Shown here: one piece after another, positions 29,276 through 38,094 of the stretch | Numbering within the stretch: the stretch's first letter is position 1 | How the letters are laid out: each line of letters begins with the position of its first letter | From: an uncultured Actinomycetes bacterium | GTDB lineage: Bacteria > Actinomycetota > CADDZG01 > WHSQ01 | Length of the DNA: 64,000 bases | Direction: 5' to 3' | NCBI GenBank assembly: GCA_937863385.1 | Contig: CALMBW010000020.1 | Coordinates: forward strand, 434,001-498,000 | The notes under the pieces: generated by a model | The model's database searches: none | What the model was told of the DNA's origin: nothing | Seen by the model: the letters and a program-made list of their open reading frames with translations, nothing else | Position numbers and translations under genes: made by a program

Positions 29276-30451
29276 ATGCAACAGCGTGAAGCCGTGATCG
29301 TCGAAGCAGTCCGCACCCCGATGGGAAAGCGCAACGGCAAGTTGAAGGACCATCATCCGGTCGATCTCCTCGGAGATGTCCTCAACGAACTCGTTACTCG
29401 TTCGGGCGTAGACCCGTCCCGGGTGGACGACGTGATCACCGGTTGCGTGTCACAGGTGGGCGAACAATCTCTGAACGTCGGACGCAACGCGTGGCTTTCC
29501 GCGGGCCTGCCCGAAGAGGTGCCCGCTACGACGATCGATCGCCAGTGTGGCTCCAGCCAGCAAGCAGCACATTTCGCGGCTCAGGGTGTGATCGCAGGTG
29601 CGTACGACCTGGCGATCGCGTGTGGCGTCGAGAACATGTCGAGGGTGCCTATGGGCTCTTCTGCTCAGGCTCCAGGCTTCCCGTTCACCGAGCGTCTCAT
29701 GGGCCGATACGACGGTGGCCTCGTTCCGCAAGGCATCAGTGCAGAGATCATCGCCCAGCGATGGGAACTGTCGCGCGAGGATCTCGATCGTTTCTCAGCT
29801 CGTAGTCACGAGCTTGCCAGGGCCGCGAGCGAAGGTGGCAAGTTCCGCAACGAGATCCACCCGATCAAGATCGAAACGGAGTCCGGAGTCGAGCTTTTCG
29901 AGACCGATGAAGGCATCCGCACCCCCGATCTACAGAAGATGGCGATGCTGCCCCCGGCCTTCAAGGAGGACGGGGTCGTTACGGCTGCCAACTCGTCACA
30001 GATCACCGATGGGGCCGCCGCACTGTTGATCACGACCTCTGAGAAGGCAGCCGAACTGGGACTGACGCCGCGTGCCCGGTTTACCTCGTTTGCCCTTGCC
30101 GGCACCGACCCGGTCACGATGCTGACCGGTCCGATCCCAGCCACACGGAAAGCACTGGAGAAGGCCGGGCTCGGTCTCGATCAGATCGACTTCGTCGAGA
30201 TCAACGAGGCGTTCGCATCCGTAGTCCTCGCATGGAAGAAGGAGCTGGGGATCGCGGACGACTGGTTCGAGCAGCACGTCAATGCTCGAGGAGGAGCGAT
30301 CGCCTTGGGCCACCCTCTCGGTGCATCCGGAGCGCGCTTGATGACTACATTGCTCAACACCTTGGAGCAGGAAGGTGGACGATACGGGTTGCAGACCATG
30401 TGTGAGGGCGGGGGCTTGGCGAACGCAACGATCATCGAACGCCTGGGCTAA
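29276..30451 (+). CDS. Acetyl-CoA acetyltransferase (thiolase)
   Basis: 391 residues, normal for the family. The acylated cysteine is Cys91 in DRQCGSSQQA; the second active-site region is NARGGAIALGHPLGASG and the final catalytic cysteine lies in MCEGGGLAN. VEINEAFASV is also present. The enzyme either condenses two acetyl-CoA or thiolytically cleaves 3-ketoacyl-CoA in beta-oxidation. The sequence alone does not separate the two. A palindromic operator upstream suggests control by a TetR-type fatty-acid regulator. Confidence 0.93.
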   Translation: MQQREAVIVEAVRTPMGKRNGKLKDHHPVDLLGDVLNELVTRSGVDPSRVDDVITGCVSQVGEQSLNVGRNAWLSAGLPEEVPATTIDRQCGSSQQAAHFAAQGVIAGAYDLAIACGVENMSRVPMGSSAQAPGFPFTERLMGRYDGGLVPQGISAEIIAQRWELSREDLDRFSARSHELARAASEGGKFRNEIHPIKIETESGVELFETDEGIRTPDLQKMAMLPPAFKEDGVVTAANSSQITDGAAALLITTSEKAAELGLTPRARFTSFALAGTDPVTMLTGPIPATRKALEKAGLGLDQIDFVEINEAFASVVLAWKKELGIADDWFEQHVNARGGAIALGHPLGASGARLMTTLLNTLEQEGGRYGLQTMCEGGGLANATIIERLG

Positions 30452-30488
30452 GAGCCCATTTTGGGTTTGTCGCTCTGACGCGGGGTTG

Positions 30489-30845
30489 CTAATCGACGGG
30501 GGTTAGTGGGGGTCGGCCGCCCGTTCTGATCAGCATCATGGGCTCCATGCAGTGGGTAGGAGCCTTGTCCTTGGCTGCCTTTTCGATCTTCAGTTCGAGA
30601 CCACACATGGTGCAGACATATCTCAGGCCGTAGTCGCTGACGTCGGCGATCTCGGGGTCCGGGGGAAAGCGCATCATGGATCGGACCTGGCGCGACCCGA
30701 AGAGAGAGATCACCACGAACATGACACACGCGATGGCGGCTCTTAGGAAGCCGAAGGCCATGCCGAGACCTACGAAGACGCCAAGGACGATGACAAGCAA
30801 GCCGACCCCGGCCCAACGAGGTGCTGGCGGTGCCTGGTTATCCAC
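30489..30845 (-). CDS. Small membrane protein with a C-terminal Cys-rich (zinc-ribbon-like) tail
   Basis: About 118 residues from GTG at 30845, preceded by TGGAG; a GTG four codons upstream (30857) is also possible. Two hydrophobic segments (VGLLVIVLGVFVGLGMAFGF and AIACVMFVVISLFG) are followed by a cytoplasmic tail with CTMCG and HCMEPMM that could bind a metal. I do not recognise a named family. Its start codon lies inside a perfect DnaA-box sequence. It is convergent with the thiolase gene. Confidence 0.65.
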   Translation of the reverse strand: MDNQAPPAPRWAGVGLLVIVLGVFVGLGMAFGFLRAAIACVMFVVISLFGSRQVRSMMRFPPDPEIADVSDYGLRYVCTMCGLELKIEKAAKDKAPTHCMEPMMLIRTGGRPPLTPVD

Positions 30846-30869
30846 AACCCACTCCACAGATGTGGGGAA
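30838..30869. promoter_or_regulatory. DnaA-box cluster away from the origin
   Basis: TTATCCACA (30838-30846) is a perfect DnaA box. Just beyond is the small palindrome CCACAGATGTGG (30854-30865), and TGTGGGGAA (30861-30869) is a two-mismatch box. The cluster sits over the start and leader of the small membrane-protein gene, about 28 kb from dnaA. Confidence 0.5.
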
Positions 30870-30935
30870 CTACAAGCTTGTTATTTCCGACCCTGCGTCG
30901 AGCGGCGTGCTCGAGCGGAGCGCGAGGACGTTTCC

Positions 30936-31166
30936 CTAGTGCCACTGGGTGGCGACGACGAAGGACCCCGCGATGAGGCCCAGGCCCAGCCACAGTTGGA
31001 ACGGCTGGGTGCCGTTGGGGAACGAACCGATGTAGTGGGTCACGATGATGATGACCCCGGACGCGATGAGCGTGAAGAACAGAGCGCCGATCCACGGCGG
31101 CGAGACCTTCGGTTTCGCCTTCGGAGGCGGCTGGCGGGTGATCCTCTTGCTCTTGCTCTTTGGCAT
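30936..31166 (-). CDS. crgA: Cell division protein CrgA
   Basis: 76 residues with the CrgA layout: a short basic N-terminus (MPKSKSKRITRQPPPK), two membrane segments and the conserved end VVATQWH. CrgA interacts with FtsZ, FtsQ, FtsI and other divisome proteins in mycobacteria and streptomycetes. Its position next to trpG and the pknB-fhaA cluster is the same as in mycobacteria. It is divergent from the sortase gene. Confidence 0.88.
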   Translation of the reverse strand: MPKSKSKRITRQPPPKAKPKVSPPWIGALFFTLIASGVIIIVTHYIGSFPNGTQPFQLWLGLGLIAGSFVVATQWH

Positions 31167-31261
31167 CGTCCGACGATGTTAAGTCACCGGGTGAGGTTCG
31201 GAGTGCGCGGGTCGGGGAAAGGTTTAGTAAGCCGGTCACTCGCATCTATCCTCAGGACCCA

Positions 31262-31903
31262 ATGACTTTCATCCGTTACCTAGGCAAGTTCCTCATATCC
31301 GTCGGTGTGGGGATCCTGCTCTTCGTGTTGTGGACCCTGAAGGGCACCGATCTCTACACGGAGCGGCAACAGGCCCGCCTCGAGACCGAATTCGCACAGT
31401 TACCGGCGATAGCAGCGGCTGGAGAGGACGGGGGGCTGCCCCCTCAGGATTTCTCCCCGGATCCGGGAGACCCGGTGTTCAGGATCGTCATCCCGAAGAT
31501 CGACGTGAACGAGATCGTTGTAGAGGGGGTTGGCACCCAAGAGCTGAAGTCGGGCCCTGGGCACTATCCGGAGTGCCGAGAGGGCTTCGAGCGGCCACTT
31601 TGTTTACCGGAGGAGTACTTCCCTGGTGAGGATGGGATGGTCATCGTTTCTGGTCACCGCACGACGTACGGGGCCGTGTTCTGGGACCTCGACAAACTTG
31701 GAAAGGGCGATGAGATCAACATCGAAGCCAAGTGGGGAGATTTCACCTACGTCGTGACTACAACTGAGATAGTGCCCGACGAGACTCCGGTCGAGGCACC
31801 CTCTGGGCGACCTCTTATCCTTCTTACTACGTGCAACCCACGGTTCTCGGCCGAGGAGAGATTGCTCGTGCGCGGTGAGCTCGTGGAGGAACCCGCTGCA
31901 TGA
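31262..31903 (+). CDS. Class E-like sortase
   Basis: 213 residues from ATG at 31262. An N-terminal membrane anchor (FLISVGVGILLFVLWTL) is followed by an extracytoplasmic transpeptidase domain. Catalytic residues: His in SGHRTTYGAVFWDL, Cys in LLTTCNPRFSAEERL and Arg in the same segment. Sortases attach proteins with a C-terminal sorting signal to the cell wall or to each other; I found no obvious LPXTG or LAXTG substrate in this window. The ATGA overlap couples it to the tiny gene at 31900. Confidence 0.9.
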   Translation: MTFIRYLGKFLISVGVGILLFVLWTLKGTDLYTERQQARLETEFAQLPAIAAAGEDGGLPPQDFSPDPGDPVFRIVIPKIDVNEIVVEGVGTQELKSGPGHYPECREGFERPLCLPEEYFPGEDGMVIVSGHRTTYGAVFWDLDKLGKGDEINIEAKWGDFTYVVTTTEIVPDETPVEAPSGRPLILLTTCNPRFSAEERLLVRGELVEEPAA

Positions 31904-32016
31904 AACGTCCGCTGAGGTCGCGTCTTATCGAGTTGGGCCTTTGGGCCCTGCTGTCGATCGCGGTCGCTGTGACGCTGGTGATGTTGTCCGATAGCCTCCT
32001 AGCGCCTAACTTCTAA
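31900..32016 (+). CDS. 38-residue single-pass membrane protein coupled to the sortase
   Basis: The ATG overlaps the sortase stop as ATGA and the frame ends at TAA 32014-32016. The product has a basic N-terminus (MKRPLRSRLIELGLW), one hydrophobic helix of about 20 residues and a short end SLLAPNF. The basic side predicts the N-terminus inside. I know no family. A GTGGAGGAA sequence about 12 nt upstream could serve as ribosome site. It ends 3 bp before the next gene, so three genes are tightly packed. Confidence 0.6.
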   Translation: MKRPLRSRLIELGLWALLSIAVAVTLVMLSDSLLAPNF

Positions 32017-32019
32017 GTC

Positions 32020-32607
32020 ATGCGCCTCCTGCTCATCGATAACTTCGACTCGTTCGTCTACAACATCGCTCAGGCGTTCGGAGCTTTGGGAGCCGAGCCG
32101 GTGGTGATCCGTAACGACGCCTCCCTGGACGATCTGATCGCAGTGAATCCAGACGCCGTGGTCGTGTCTCCCGGCCCGGGCTCGCCTGCCGACAGTGGTG
32201 TCTCGATGGAAGCCATAGCTCATTTCGGGCAACGGACCCCGTTGCTCGGCGTGTGTCTCGGCCATCAGTGCATCGGTGCGACGTTCGGAGGCAACGTCGA
32301 CCGAGCACCCGTGGGACCCGTGCACGGTAAGACGTCCAGTGTCACTCACGATGGAAAGGGCGTTTTCGAAGGTCTCCCGACACCCTTCGTAGCGACTCGG
32401 TATCACTCTTTGGCGGTTGACAAAACTCCTTGGCCTGACGAGTTGGAGGTCACAGCGCGTAGCGAGGACGGGATCGTGATGGGGGTACGCCACAGGTCGC
32501 TTCCGATCGAAGGCGTTCAGTTCCATCCTGAATCGGTGCTGTGCACGGACGGTCCGAGACTGATGGCGAATTTCTTGAGGAAGGCGGAACTCACAAGGTC
32601 AAAGTGA
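32020..32607 (+). CDS. Glutamine amidotransferase component of anthranilate or aminodeoxychorismate synthase
   Basis: 195 residues. Class I amidotransferase with nucleophile Cys in GVCLGHQCIG, oxyanion loop SPGPGSPADSG and the His-Glu pair in VQFHPESV. It supplies ammonia from glutamine to a chorismate-using partner (TrpE or PabB), not found in the window. Mycobacterial genomes carry the same gene (annotated trpG) next to pknB. I cannot tell tryptophan from folate synthesis, and the protein may serve both. Its 3' end overlaps the convergent GerMN gene by 17 bp. Confidence 0.92.
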   Translation: MRLLLIDNFDSFVYNIAQAFGALGAEPVVIRNDASLDDLIAVNPDAVVVSPGPGSPADSGVSMEAIAHFGQRTPLLGVCLGHQCIGATFGGNVDRAPVGPVHGKTSSVTHDGKGVFEGLPTPFVATRYHSLAVDKTPWPDELEVTARSEDGIVMGVRHRSLPIEGVQFHPESVLCTDGPRLMANFLRKAELTRSK

Positions 32608-33331
32608 GCGGTATCCGGACCGAGTGCTCGCCCACCTCTACCGAAAGGATCACCTTCCCATCTGGAACGTCCTCAACTTCCAGGGTCACGGATCCCCCCC
32701 TGGTTCGTTCCCCAGCCAACACCTCCTTGACTCCCTCTGCGGCGCGCAACAACTCGACATCTGCCGTCCCCTCACGCAACCGAACTTCTACGGGCAACCG
32801 GCTTCCGATGACTGCGCCCGCTACGGGCCGCACGAGCTCGATCCAAGGCTTAACGTCTTCGAAGAGTTCCCTGTTCAGCGGTTGACCGATCGGCTCGAAG
32901 GACCCATCGAGGATCTCTCCGGGAACCGTGCCATCGAGCAGCAGCGCCTCCCGTCCCTGCTCCAAGGTCGCCACCGTGAAAACGATCTGTGCGGCCCCCG
33001 CGTAGACCTCCCCCGCAGGGCGCTCCCAGAAGGCATCGCTCAAGCGCAAGACCAATTGTTCGCTAGCGCCCTCGCGTTCTGAAGAGCTCTCGAAGCTTCC
33101 TCGTGGCACGAAAGTCAGCAGGTCGTTGTCCTGTGGGGGCTGACTCAGGAGCGCTATCAGTCCCTCTACGGGGTCACCTGGCGGGAGCGGCTCGTACTCG
33201 GGTAGCAGGGCGTGACCATCGAAGCGATAGATCGCTACCAGCTCGCCTTGTACCTGGGAAGGAGCCTTGGACTCACCGGTACAGGAAGGAAGAAGCAGGG
33301 CGAGCAGGAGTAACCGGCGGGCTATCAGCAA
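32591..33331 (-). CDS. GerMN-domain lipoprotein
   Basis: 246 residues from TTG at 33331, which overlaps the end of the upstream gene. The signal peptide (LLIARRLLLLALLLPSC) ends with a lipobox cysteine. Residues about 30-130 match the GerMN pattern (VAIYRFDGHALLPEYEPL, DPVEGLIALLS, AAQIVFTVATLEQ). The last 80 residues look like an immunoglobulin-like Gmad2 domain (IELVRPVAGAVIGSRLPVEV). In sporeformers such domains occur in germination proteins; actinomycetes have them in envelope lipoproteins, e.g. LpqB-like. Function unknown. Confidence 0.75.
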   Translation of the reverse strand: MLIARRLLLLALLLPSCTGESKAPSQVQGELVAIYRFDGHALLPEYEPLPPGDPVEGLIALLSQPPQDNDLLTFVPRGSFESSSEREGASEQLVLRLSDAFWERPAGEVYAGAAQIVFTVATLEQGREALLLDGTVPGEILDGSFEPIGQPLNRELFEDVKPWIELVRPVAGAVIGSRLPVEVRLREGTADVELLRAAEGVKEVLAGERTRGGSVTLEVEDVPDGKVILSVEVGEHSVRIPLTLTL

Positions 33332-34752
33332 GCTTCCGGGTTGAGTGGCTGCTTGTAGAAGCTGGGTCCGCTTTTCTGATCGACGTAGTAGACCAGCTCG
33401 GGAAGGTTGCTGGTGCGCTCGCCTGCTGCGTTGACTACATCCCGGGCGTTGTACGTGTAGGTGATCACGATCTTTCCGCAAGGTGTCAGGTCTAGCTGGA
33501 AGAAGTCGAGCAGGTCGCGTGTTCCGGCGGCGCAGCCGGTCCCGGAGGTGCAGACATTGCCTGCGTGCAGATAGTCCTTCAGCCCCATGGCGGGCATCTC
33601 CGTGAAATTGGCGCCCTTCGTGGCATCGAGCGAGTAGGAGACGAAGACTCGCCACTTCGGAACGCGCCGGCCTTCTACGGCAACGTCCTCGGGGGATGGA
33701 CCGGCTCGTCTGGTGCCGTAGTAGGCAACCGCAACGCGGCCTTCGTCACCGGCAACTACCCATGGGAATGCCGTCGAACGGGGACGTATGTTCAGCCGGA
33801 TCGGCTGCGACCAAGTCTCGCCGGAATCCTTGCTTACCGCTATGAAGGAACCGGTGATGCCCTTCTTCTTACCTCCATCGTTAGTCTTGCGTCGCTCTGT
33901 CCACACCGCGTATACGTTGCCGGCGCGATCGACGTCGACCCCTACGAACGAGTCGAACGAGTCGCCGACCGTCGTCGTTACTTTGAATTGTGCCAACCCG
34001 CCAAGGTTGAGATCGGTTCGAGCGACCATGATGTCGTCCGAGTTGGCGTTGTCACCGCCAGGTGTGTTGTAGGCGACATAGACGAAGTCGTTGCTTTCGT
34101 CGACGGCGATCTCGCCCGGCCACTGGTATCCCTGCTCGTGTTGGATGCGGATCGTGTCGCTCACTGCCGGGATGTCGCCGGGCAGTCGCTCAAGCCTGCT
34201 TAGCAGGATGGCCCTCGTGCCGATCTCGCCGGTAGTCATGAAGGCGAAGGGCTCTGCCTTGTAGGTCTCTATCCATTGCCGATCGACCACGGTTGAGAGT
34301 GTTCCAACGGGATTGACGTTGAAGCTGTCGCCTTTGTTCGTGGAGATGGAGGCGGTGGTATTGGCAAGCGTTAGCCCGGAACCCCACAGGATTCCTTCAG
34401 CATCGGGAGCGATATCCGCATCGCCTCCACCGACGTTCTCATCGAGTGATCCTAGGAATTGCCACGTCTTGCCGTCATCCTCACTGCGCCAGATGACGTC
34501 GCCACCCTCGCTCTCGGTGCCGTCGCGTGCGCCGTTCCCTAGTCCCGTGGGCGCGACGATGTAGATCGTTCCGTCTAGTGCGGTGCGTATGGATGGTTCC
34601 GCTGCGCTTTGAGTGTCGTCCGCGGACACCTGGACGGGTGCCCCAAAGGTCATGTCGGATGCGGCAGCTTCTGCCCGGGTCGAATCTCTTTCCATCGGCA
34701 CGGCAGAGACGACGAGCCCGATCGCTGCCAAGGCCAACCATCTCATCCGCAT
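33325..34752 (-). CDS. Secreted sialidase/BNR-like propeller protein
   Basis: 475 residues from ATG at 34752; another ATG lies two codons later. A signal peptide (WLALAAIGLVVSAVP) is followed by repeated Asp-box-like blades (SEDDGKTWQFLG, STNKGDSFNVN, SKDSGETWSQP) that mark a six-bladed propeller of the sialidase/BNR type. I do not see the arginine triad clearly, so enzyme activity is uncertain. It starts 11 bp after the pknB stop and overlaps the next gene, hence may be part of that long operon. This gene and the GerMN gene sit between pknB and trpG, where mycobacteria have none. Confidence 0.72.
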   Translation of the reverse strand: MRMRWLALAAIGLVVSAVPMERDSTRAEAAASDMTFGAPVQVSADDTQSAAEPSIRTALDGTIYIVAPTGLGNGARDGTESEGGDVIWRSEDDGKTWQFLGSLDENVGGGDADIAPDAEGILWGSGLTLANTTASISTNKGDSFNVNPVGTLSTVVDRQWIETYKAEPFAFMTTGEIGTRAILLSRLERLPGDIPAVSDTIRIQHEQGYQWPGEIAVDESNDFVYVAYNTPGGDNANSDDIMVARTDLNLGGLAQFKVTTTVGDSFDSFVGVDVDRAGNVYAVWTERRKTNDGGKKKGITGSFIAVSKDSGETWSQPIRLNIRPRSTAFPWVVAGDEGRVAVAYYGTRRAGPSPEDVAVEGRRVPKWRVFVSYSLDATKGANFTEMPAMGLKDYLHAGNVCTSGTGCAAGTRDLLDFFQLDLTPCGKIVITYTYNARDVVNAAGERTSNLPELVYYVDQKSGPSFYKQPLNPEAC

Positions 34753-34762
34753 GTAAAGCAGC

Positions 34763-36724
34763 CTATGCGGCTCCGAAAGTAATGGCCACCAACAGACTCG
34801 TGGACATTCGGATCGCAGCGAACCAAGCCGTACTCGGACCGCCATCGCCGCTTCGAGCCATCGCCACCCACCATGCATCGGTTCCCAATGAAGCGCCACC
34901 GTCGGGCTGCACGTATAACGTCGCGCTGTCTCCCGAACTCACCGGTGTTCCCGGATCGGGGTCTTGGCGGCAGACGGTACCCGGTGGCTGAGCACATGGT
35001 TCGGTCTCTTCAACCTGGCTGACGCTTAGCCCGTAGTCGCTCTCTAGCCTTGCTTGGGCGTCATCGGCGTTCTCGCCCGTGACGTCTGGCATCGGCTGCT
35101 CGTCGCTCCCCTCGGAAACGGTGATGCGAACCGTGTCACCGCGCTCGGCCTGGGTTCCTCCCGCAGGATCTTGAGCGATCACCGTGCCCTCTTCCGCATC
35201 GTCGGGGGCCGTGGTGACCTCGACCACTAACCCGGCCCCCTCGATCTGGGCTTCGGCCTCGTCTTGAGTCAATGTGACGACCGAAGGGACCGTCACTGTC
35301 CCGGCTACCACGGTGAGGTTCACTTCTGTGCCCTCGGGAACCTCCAAGCCGGGCTGGATGTCTTGTTGAAGGACGTCGCCGGGCTCGCCCTCGGTGCTCT
35401 CTTGCTCGGTTATCTCGCCGACCTTCAGGCCCACGTCCTTGAGTATCTGGGTTGCCTCCTCGATCGGGAATCCGACAACGTCCGGCACCTCGACCTGTCG
35501 GAGCCCTCCCGACACGGTCAAGAGAACGGTGTCGCCCTCGGAAGCTTTCGAGTCGGCACGGGGGTCTTGTTTGAGAACCTGGCCCTCGGGCTTTTTGGAG
35601 TTCTTGGATTCCGTATCGACCTCTAGTCCTGCCTCTTCGAGTGTGTCGGTGGCTTGGGCGATGTCCATCCCCACAACATCAGGAACGGTGACTTCCTTAC
35701 CACCGAGAAGATTGGTGGCCACGAACCACGCGAGTAGCCCGAAGGCGAGCAGAGATATCAAGGCGATGGCGATGTATAGACCGGCCTTGTTGTCGTCCGG
35801 TTCATCGTAGAGAGCCGTTTCCCGGATCACCTGCGTTCCACCGGATGGGGCGACAACCGTTTCGTCGGCCAGCATCGGAGTGGCCATCACTGTTTGGCCT
35901 GCTAGGAACCGCTCGAGGTCTTCGAGCACGTCACCGGCATCGTTGTACCGGTTCGCCGGGTTCTTGGCCAGAGACTTCATGACGATCTGTTCAAGGGCGG
36001 GTGGGACGTCTGGGTTGATGTTCGAAAGCCGCTCCGGAGTCTCGCGGACGTGCTTGTACGCGATGGCAAGTGGAGTTTCACCTTGGAACGGGGTAGCTCC
36101 GGCGAGCATCTCGTAGAGCACGATCCCGAGGGAGTAGACATCGGAACGCGCGTCGACCGGGTCCCCTTGGGCTTGTTCGGGAGATAGGTATGCAGCGGTG
36201 CCGATGACCATCCCGGTCTGCGTCATCGTTGCGTCGCGGTCTCCACTGACAGCGCGGGCGATACCGAAATCGGTGACCTTCGTTTGTCCGGTGCGCGTGA
36301 TCATGATGTTGCCGGGCTTGATGTCGCGGTGAACGATCCCAGCCTTGTGGGCACGATCAAGTGCCTTGGCAACATCCGCCCCGATCTCAGCGGCACGCTC
36401 TGGAAGCAGTCGTCCCTCTTGCTCCAAGATGTCCGACAGTGAGCGGCCATCGATCAGCTCCATGACGATGTAAGAGGAGCCTTGATCGGAGCCGTAGTCG
36501 TATAGGGACACGATGTTGGGGTGGCTGAGGTTCGCCGCACTCTGGGCTTCGCGTCGGAAGCGTTCGACGAATGAGGGATCGTTCGAGAAGCGTTCAGATA
36601 GAACCTTGAGAGCTACCTCGCGTCCCAGCAGCTCGTCTCGTGCCCGATATACCTCGGCCATCCCGCCGGCGCCGACGCGCTCGAGGACGGCGTAGCGGCC
36701 GCCGTAGGTCCTCTCAGCGCTCAA
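34763..36724 (-). CDS. pknB: Ser/Thr protein kinase PknB with four PASTA domains
   Basis: 653 residues from TTG at 36724, overlapping the pknA stop as TTGA. The kinase domain (12-275) has the glycine loop VGAGGMAEVYRA, Lys in VALKVL, HRDIKPGNIM and DFGIAR. A membrane helix (YIAIALISLLAFGLLAWFV) leads to four extracellular PASTA domains, each beginning VPDVVG or similar, which bind muropeptides in related kinases. After the last PASTA a 45-residue tail with a hydrophobic end (LLVAITFGAA) is unusual. It likely phosphorylates division and wall-synthesis proteins and is reversed by PstP. Confidence 0.95.
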   Translation of the reverse strand: MSAERTYGGRYAVLERVGAGGMAEVYRARDELLGREVALKVLSERFSNDPSFVERFRREAQSAANLSHPNIVSLYDYGSDQGSSYIVMELIDGRSLSDILEQEGRLLPERAAEIGADVAKALDRAHKAGIVHRDIKPGNIMITRTGQTKVTDFGIARAVSGDRDATMTQTGMVIGTAAYLSPEQAQGDPVDARSDVYSLGIVLYEMLAGATPFQGETPLAIAYKHVRETPERLSNINPDVPPALEQIVMKSLAKNPANRYNDAGDVLEDLERFLAGQTVMATPMLADETVVAPSGGTQVIRETALYDEPDDNKAGLYIAIALISLLAFGLLAWFVATNLLGGKEVTVPDVVGMDIAQATDTLEEAGLEVDTESKNSKKPEGQVLKQDPRADSKASEGDTVLLTVSGGLRQVEVPDVVGFPIEEATQILKDVGLKVGEITEQESTEGEPGDVLQQDIQPGLEVPEGTEVNLTVVAGTVTVPSVVTLTQDEAEAQIEGAGLVVEVTTAPDDAEEGTVIAQDPAGGTQAERGDTVRITVSEGSDEQPMPDVTGENADDAQARLESDYGLSVSQVEETEPCAQPPGTVCRQDPDPGTPVSSGDSATLYVQPDGGASLGTDAWWVAMARSGDGGPSTAWFAAIRMSTSLLVAITFGAA

Positions 36725-38094
36725 TCGTCATCCTCCTTGTTCAGCCCCGGTGGGCCCCACTCCGGCGGGCCCCACTCCGGCGGCCCCCCCTTGTCGGGCC
36801 CCTCGCTCACGTAGAGGGTAATGGTCTCACCGGGCAGCAGCACCGACCCTGGCGGCGGGTTGGTTCCTGCAACCAGACCTTTTTCGAGGTCTGACGGCAC
36901 CTCAACCTCTTCAACATCGATGCCCAGATCCTCCAGGATCTTCTTGGCTTCCTTGGCCTCGGACCCGATGATCGCATCGGGGATCTCTATACCGAATGTC
37001 TCAGACGCCTCATCCGAAGGTGTTGGGCTCACCTCTTGGGACGGAGACTCCTGAGTGGCCGGATCAGTTGCCCTCGTTGGAGAAGGCTTGTCGTTCTGCG
37101 CTAGCCGCCACAGCAGAAGAACGACCACGAGGACGAAAAGGCCGGCGAAGGTGAGAAGGACGATCCGTCCCAGCCGGGCGGGATCCCAGGGGCCTTGTGG
37201 GAGAGGCAGTAATGGCCGAGGCGCATCAGAGGCGATCTCTTCGGTTGGCAAGGGCATGGTCGCTCCGGCACCGCTAGGAACGTCCGTACCCAACGCCTCC
37301 GCCATCGATGCCCCGTCGGGGAAGCGTTCGGTCTTGTCTGGTTGGGTGGCTCGAAGAACCACGGCCCCGAGATGTACCGGTACCTCGGGCCGCACGTCGA
37401 CCGGGGATGGAACCCGCTCGTTCAGATGTCTCATGGCGACGGCCACCGCAGAATCTCCAGGGAAGGGAACCTCTCCGGTGAGCATCTCGAACAGGACGAT
37501 CCCCAGCGAGTAGACGTCGGAACGGGCGTCGACGGGGGCACCTTGTGCTTGTTCGGGTGAGAGGTATGCCGCCGTGCCCATGATCGCTCCAGTGGCGGTC
37601 AAGGTGGCATCGCCGGCAGCTCGCGCGATGCCAAAGTCGGTGACCTTCACACGATCGTTGCGGTCAACCAGCACGTTTGCCGGTTTGATATCCCTGTGGA
37701 TCACACCAGCCGAATGGGCGTAGCCCAGTGCGACGGCGATCTGGCGAGCGATCTTCGCTGCTCGTTGCGGCTCGAGCGGTCCTTCAACCGACAGTAGTTG
37801 CGCGAGGTCTCGGCCCTCCGCGTACTCCATGGTGATGAAGTGGTTGGTGCCGTCTTCTCCGTAGTCGTAAACGTTCGCGATGTTCGGGTGGGTCAGCGCC
37901 GCCGCGGAACGGGCTTCGCGACGGAATCTTTCAACGAACCGAGCGTCACCGGAAAGAGATTCCTTCAGCAGTTTCACGGCGACCTTGCGGCCGAGCCGCT
38001 CGTCAGTGGCGAGATAGACGGTACCCATCCCGCCTGAGGCGATCCGGTCCTCGAGGCGGTACCGGCCTGCGAGGAGACTCCCCTTGCCTACCAA
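36721..38094 (-). CDS. pknA: Ser/Thr protein kinase PknA with one PASTA domain
   Basis: 457 residues from TTG at 38094, overlapping the pbpA stop by 7 bp. The kinase domain has IASGGMGTVYLA, VAVKLL, HRDIKPANVL and DFGIARA. A Pro-rich juxtamembrane part and a helix (IVLLTFAGLFVLVVVLLLW) follow, then a Ser/Thr/Pro linker and a single PASTA domain (KILEDLGIDVEEVEVPSDL). Mycobacterial PknA lacks PASTA, so this is a difference. The extreme C-terminus repeats PEWGPPEWGPP. It belongs to the pbpA-rodA-pstP-fha operon. Confidence 0.93.
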   Translation of the reverse strand: MVGKGSLLAGRYRLEDRIASGGMGTVYLATDERLGRKVAVKLLKESLSGDARFVERFRREARSAAALTHPNIANVYDYGEDGTNHFITMEYAEGRDLAQLLSVEGPLEPQRAAKIARQIAVALGYAHSAGVIHRDIKPANVLVDRNDRVKVTDFGIARAAGDATLTATGAIMGTAAYLSPEQAQGAPVDARSDVYSLGIVLFEMLTGEVPFPGDSAVAVAMRHLNERVPSPVDVRPEVPVHLGAVVLRATQPDKTERFPDGASMAEALGTDVPSGAGATMPLPTEEIASDAPRPLLPLPQGPWDPARLGRIVLLTFAGLFVLVVVLLLWRLAQNDKPSPTRATDPATQESPSQEVSPTPSDEASETFGIEIPDAIIGSEAKEAKKILEDLGIDVEEVEVPSDLEKGLVAGTNPPPGSVLLPGETITLYVSEGPDKGGPPEWGPPEWGPPGLNKEDDD

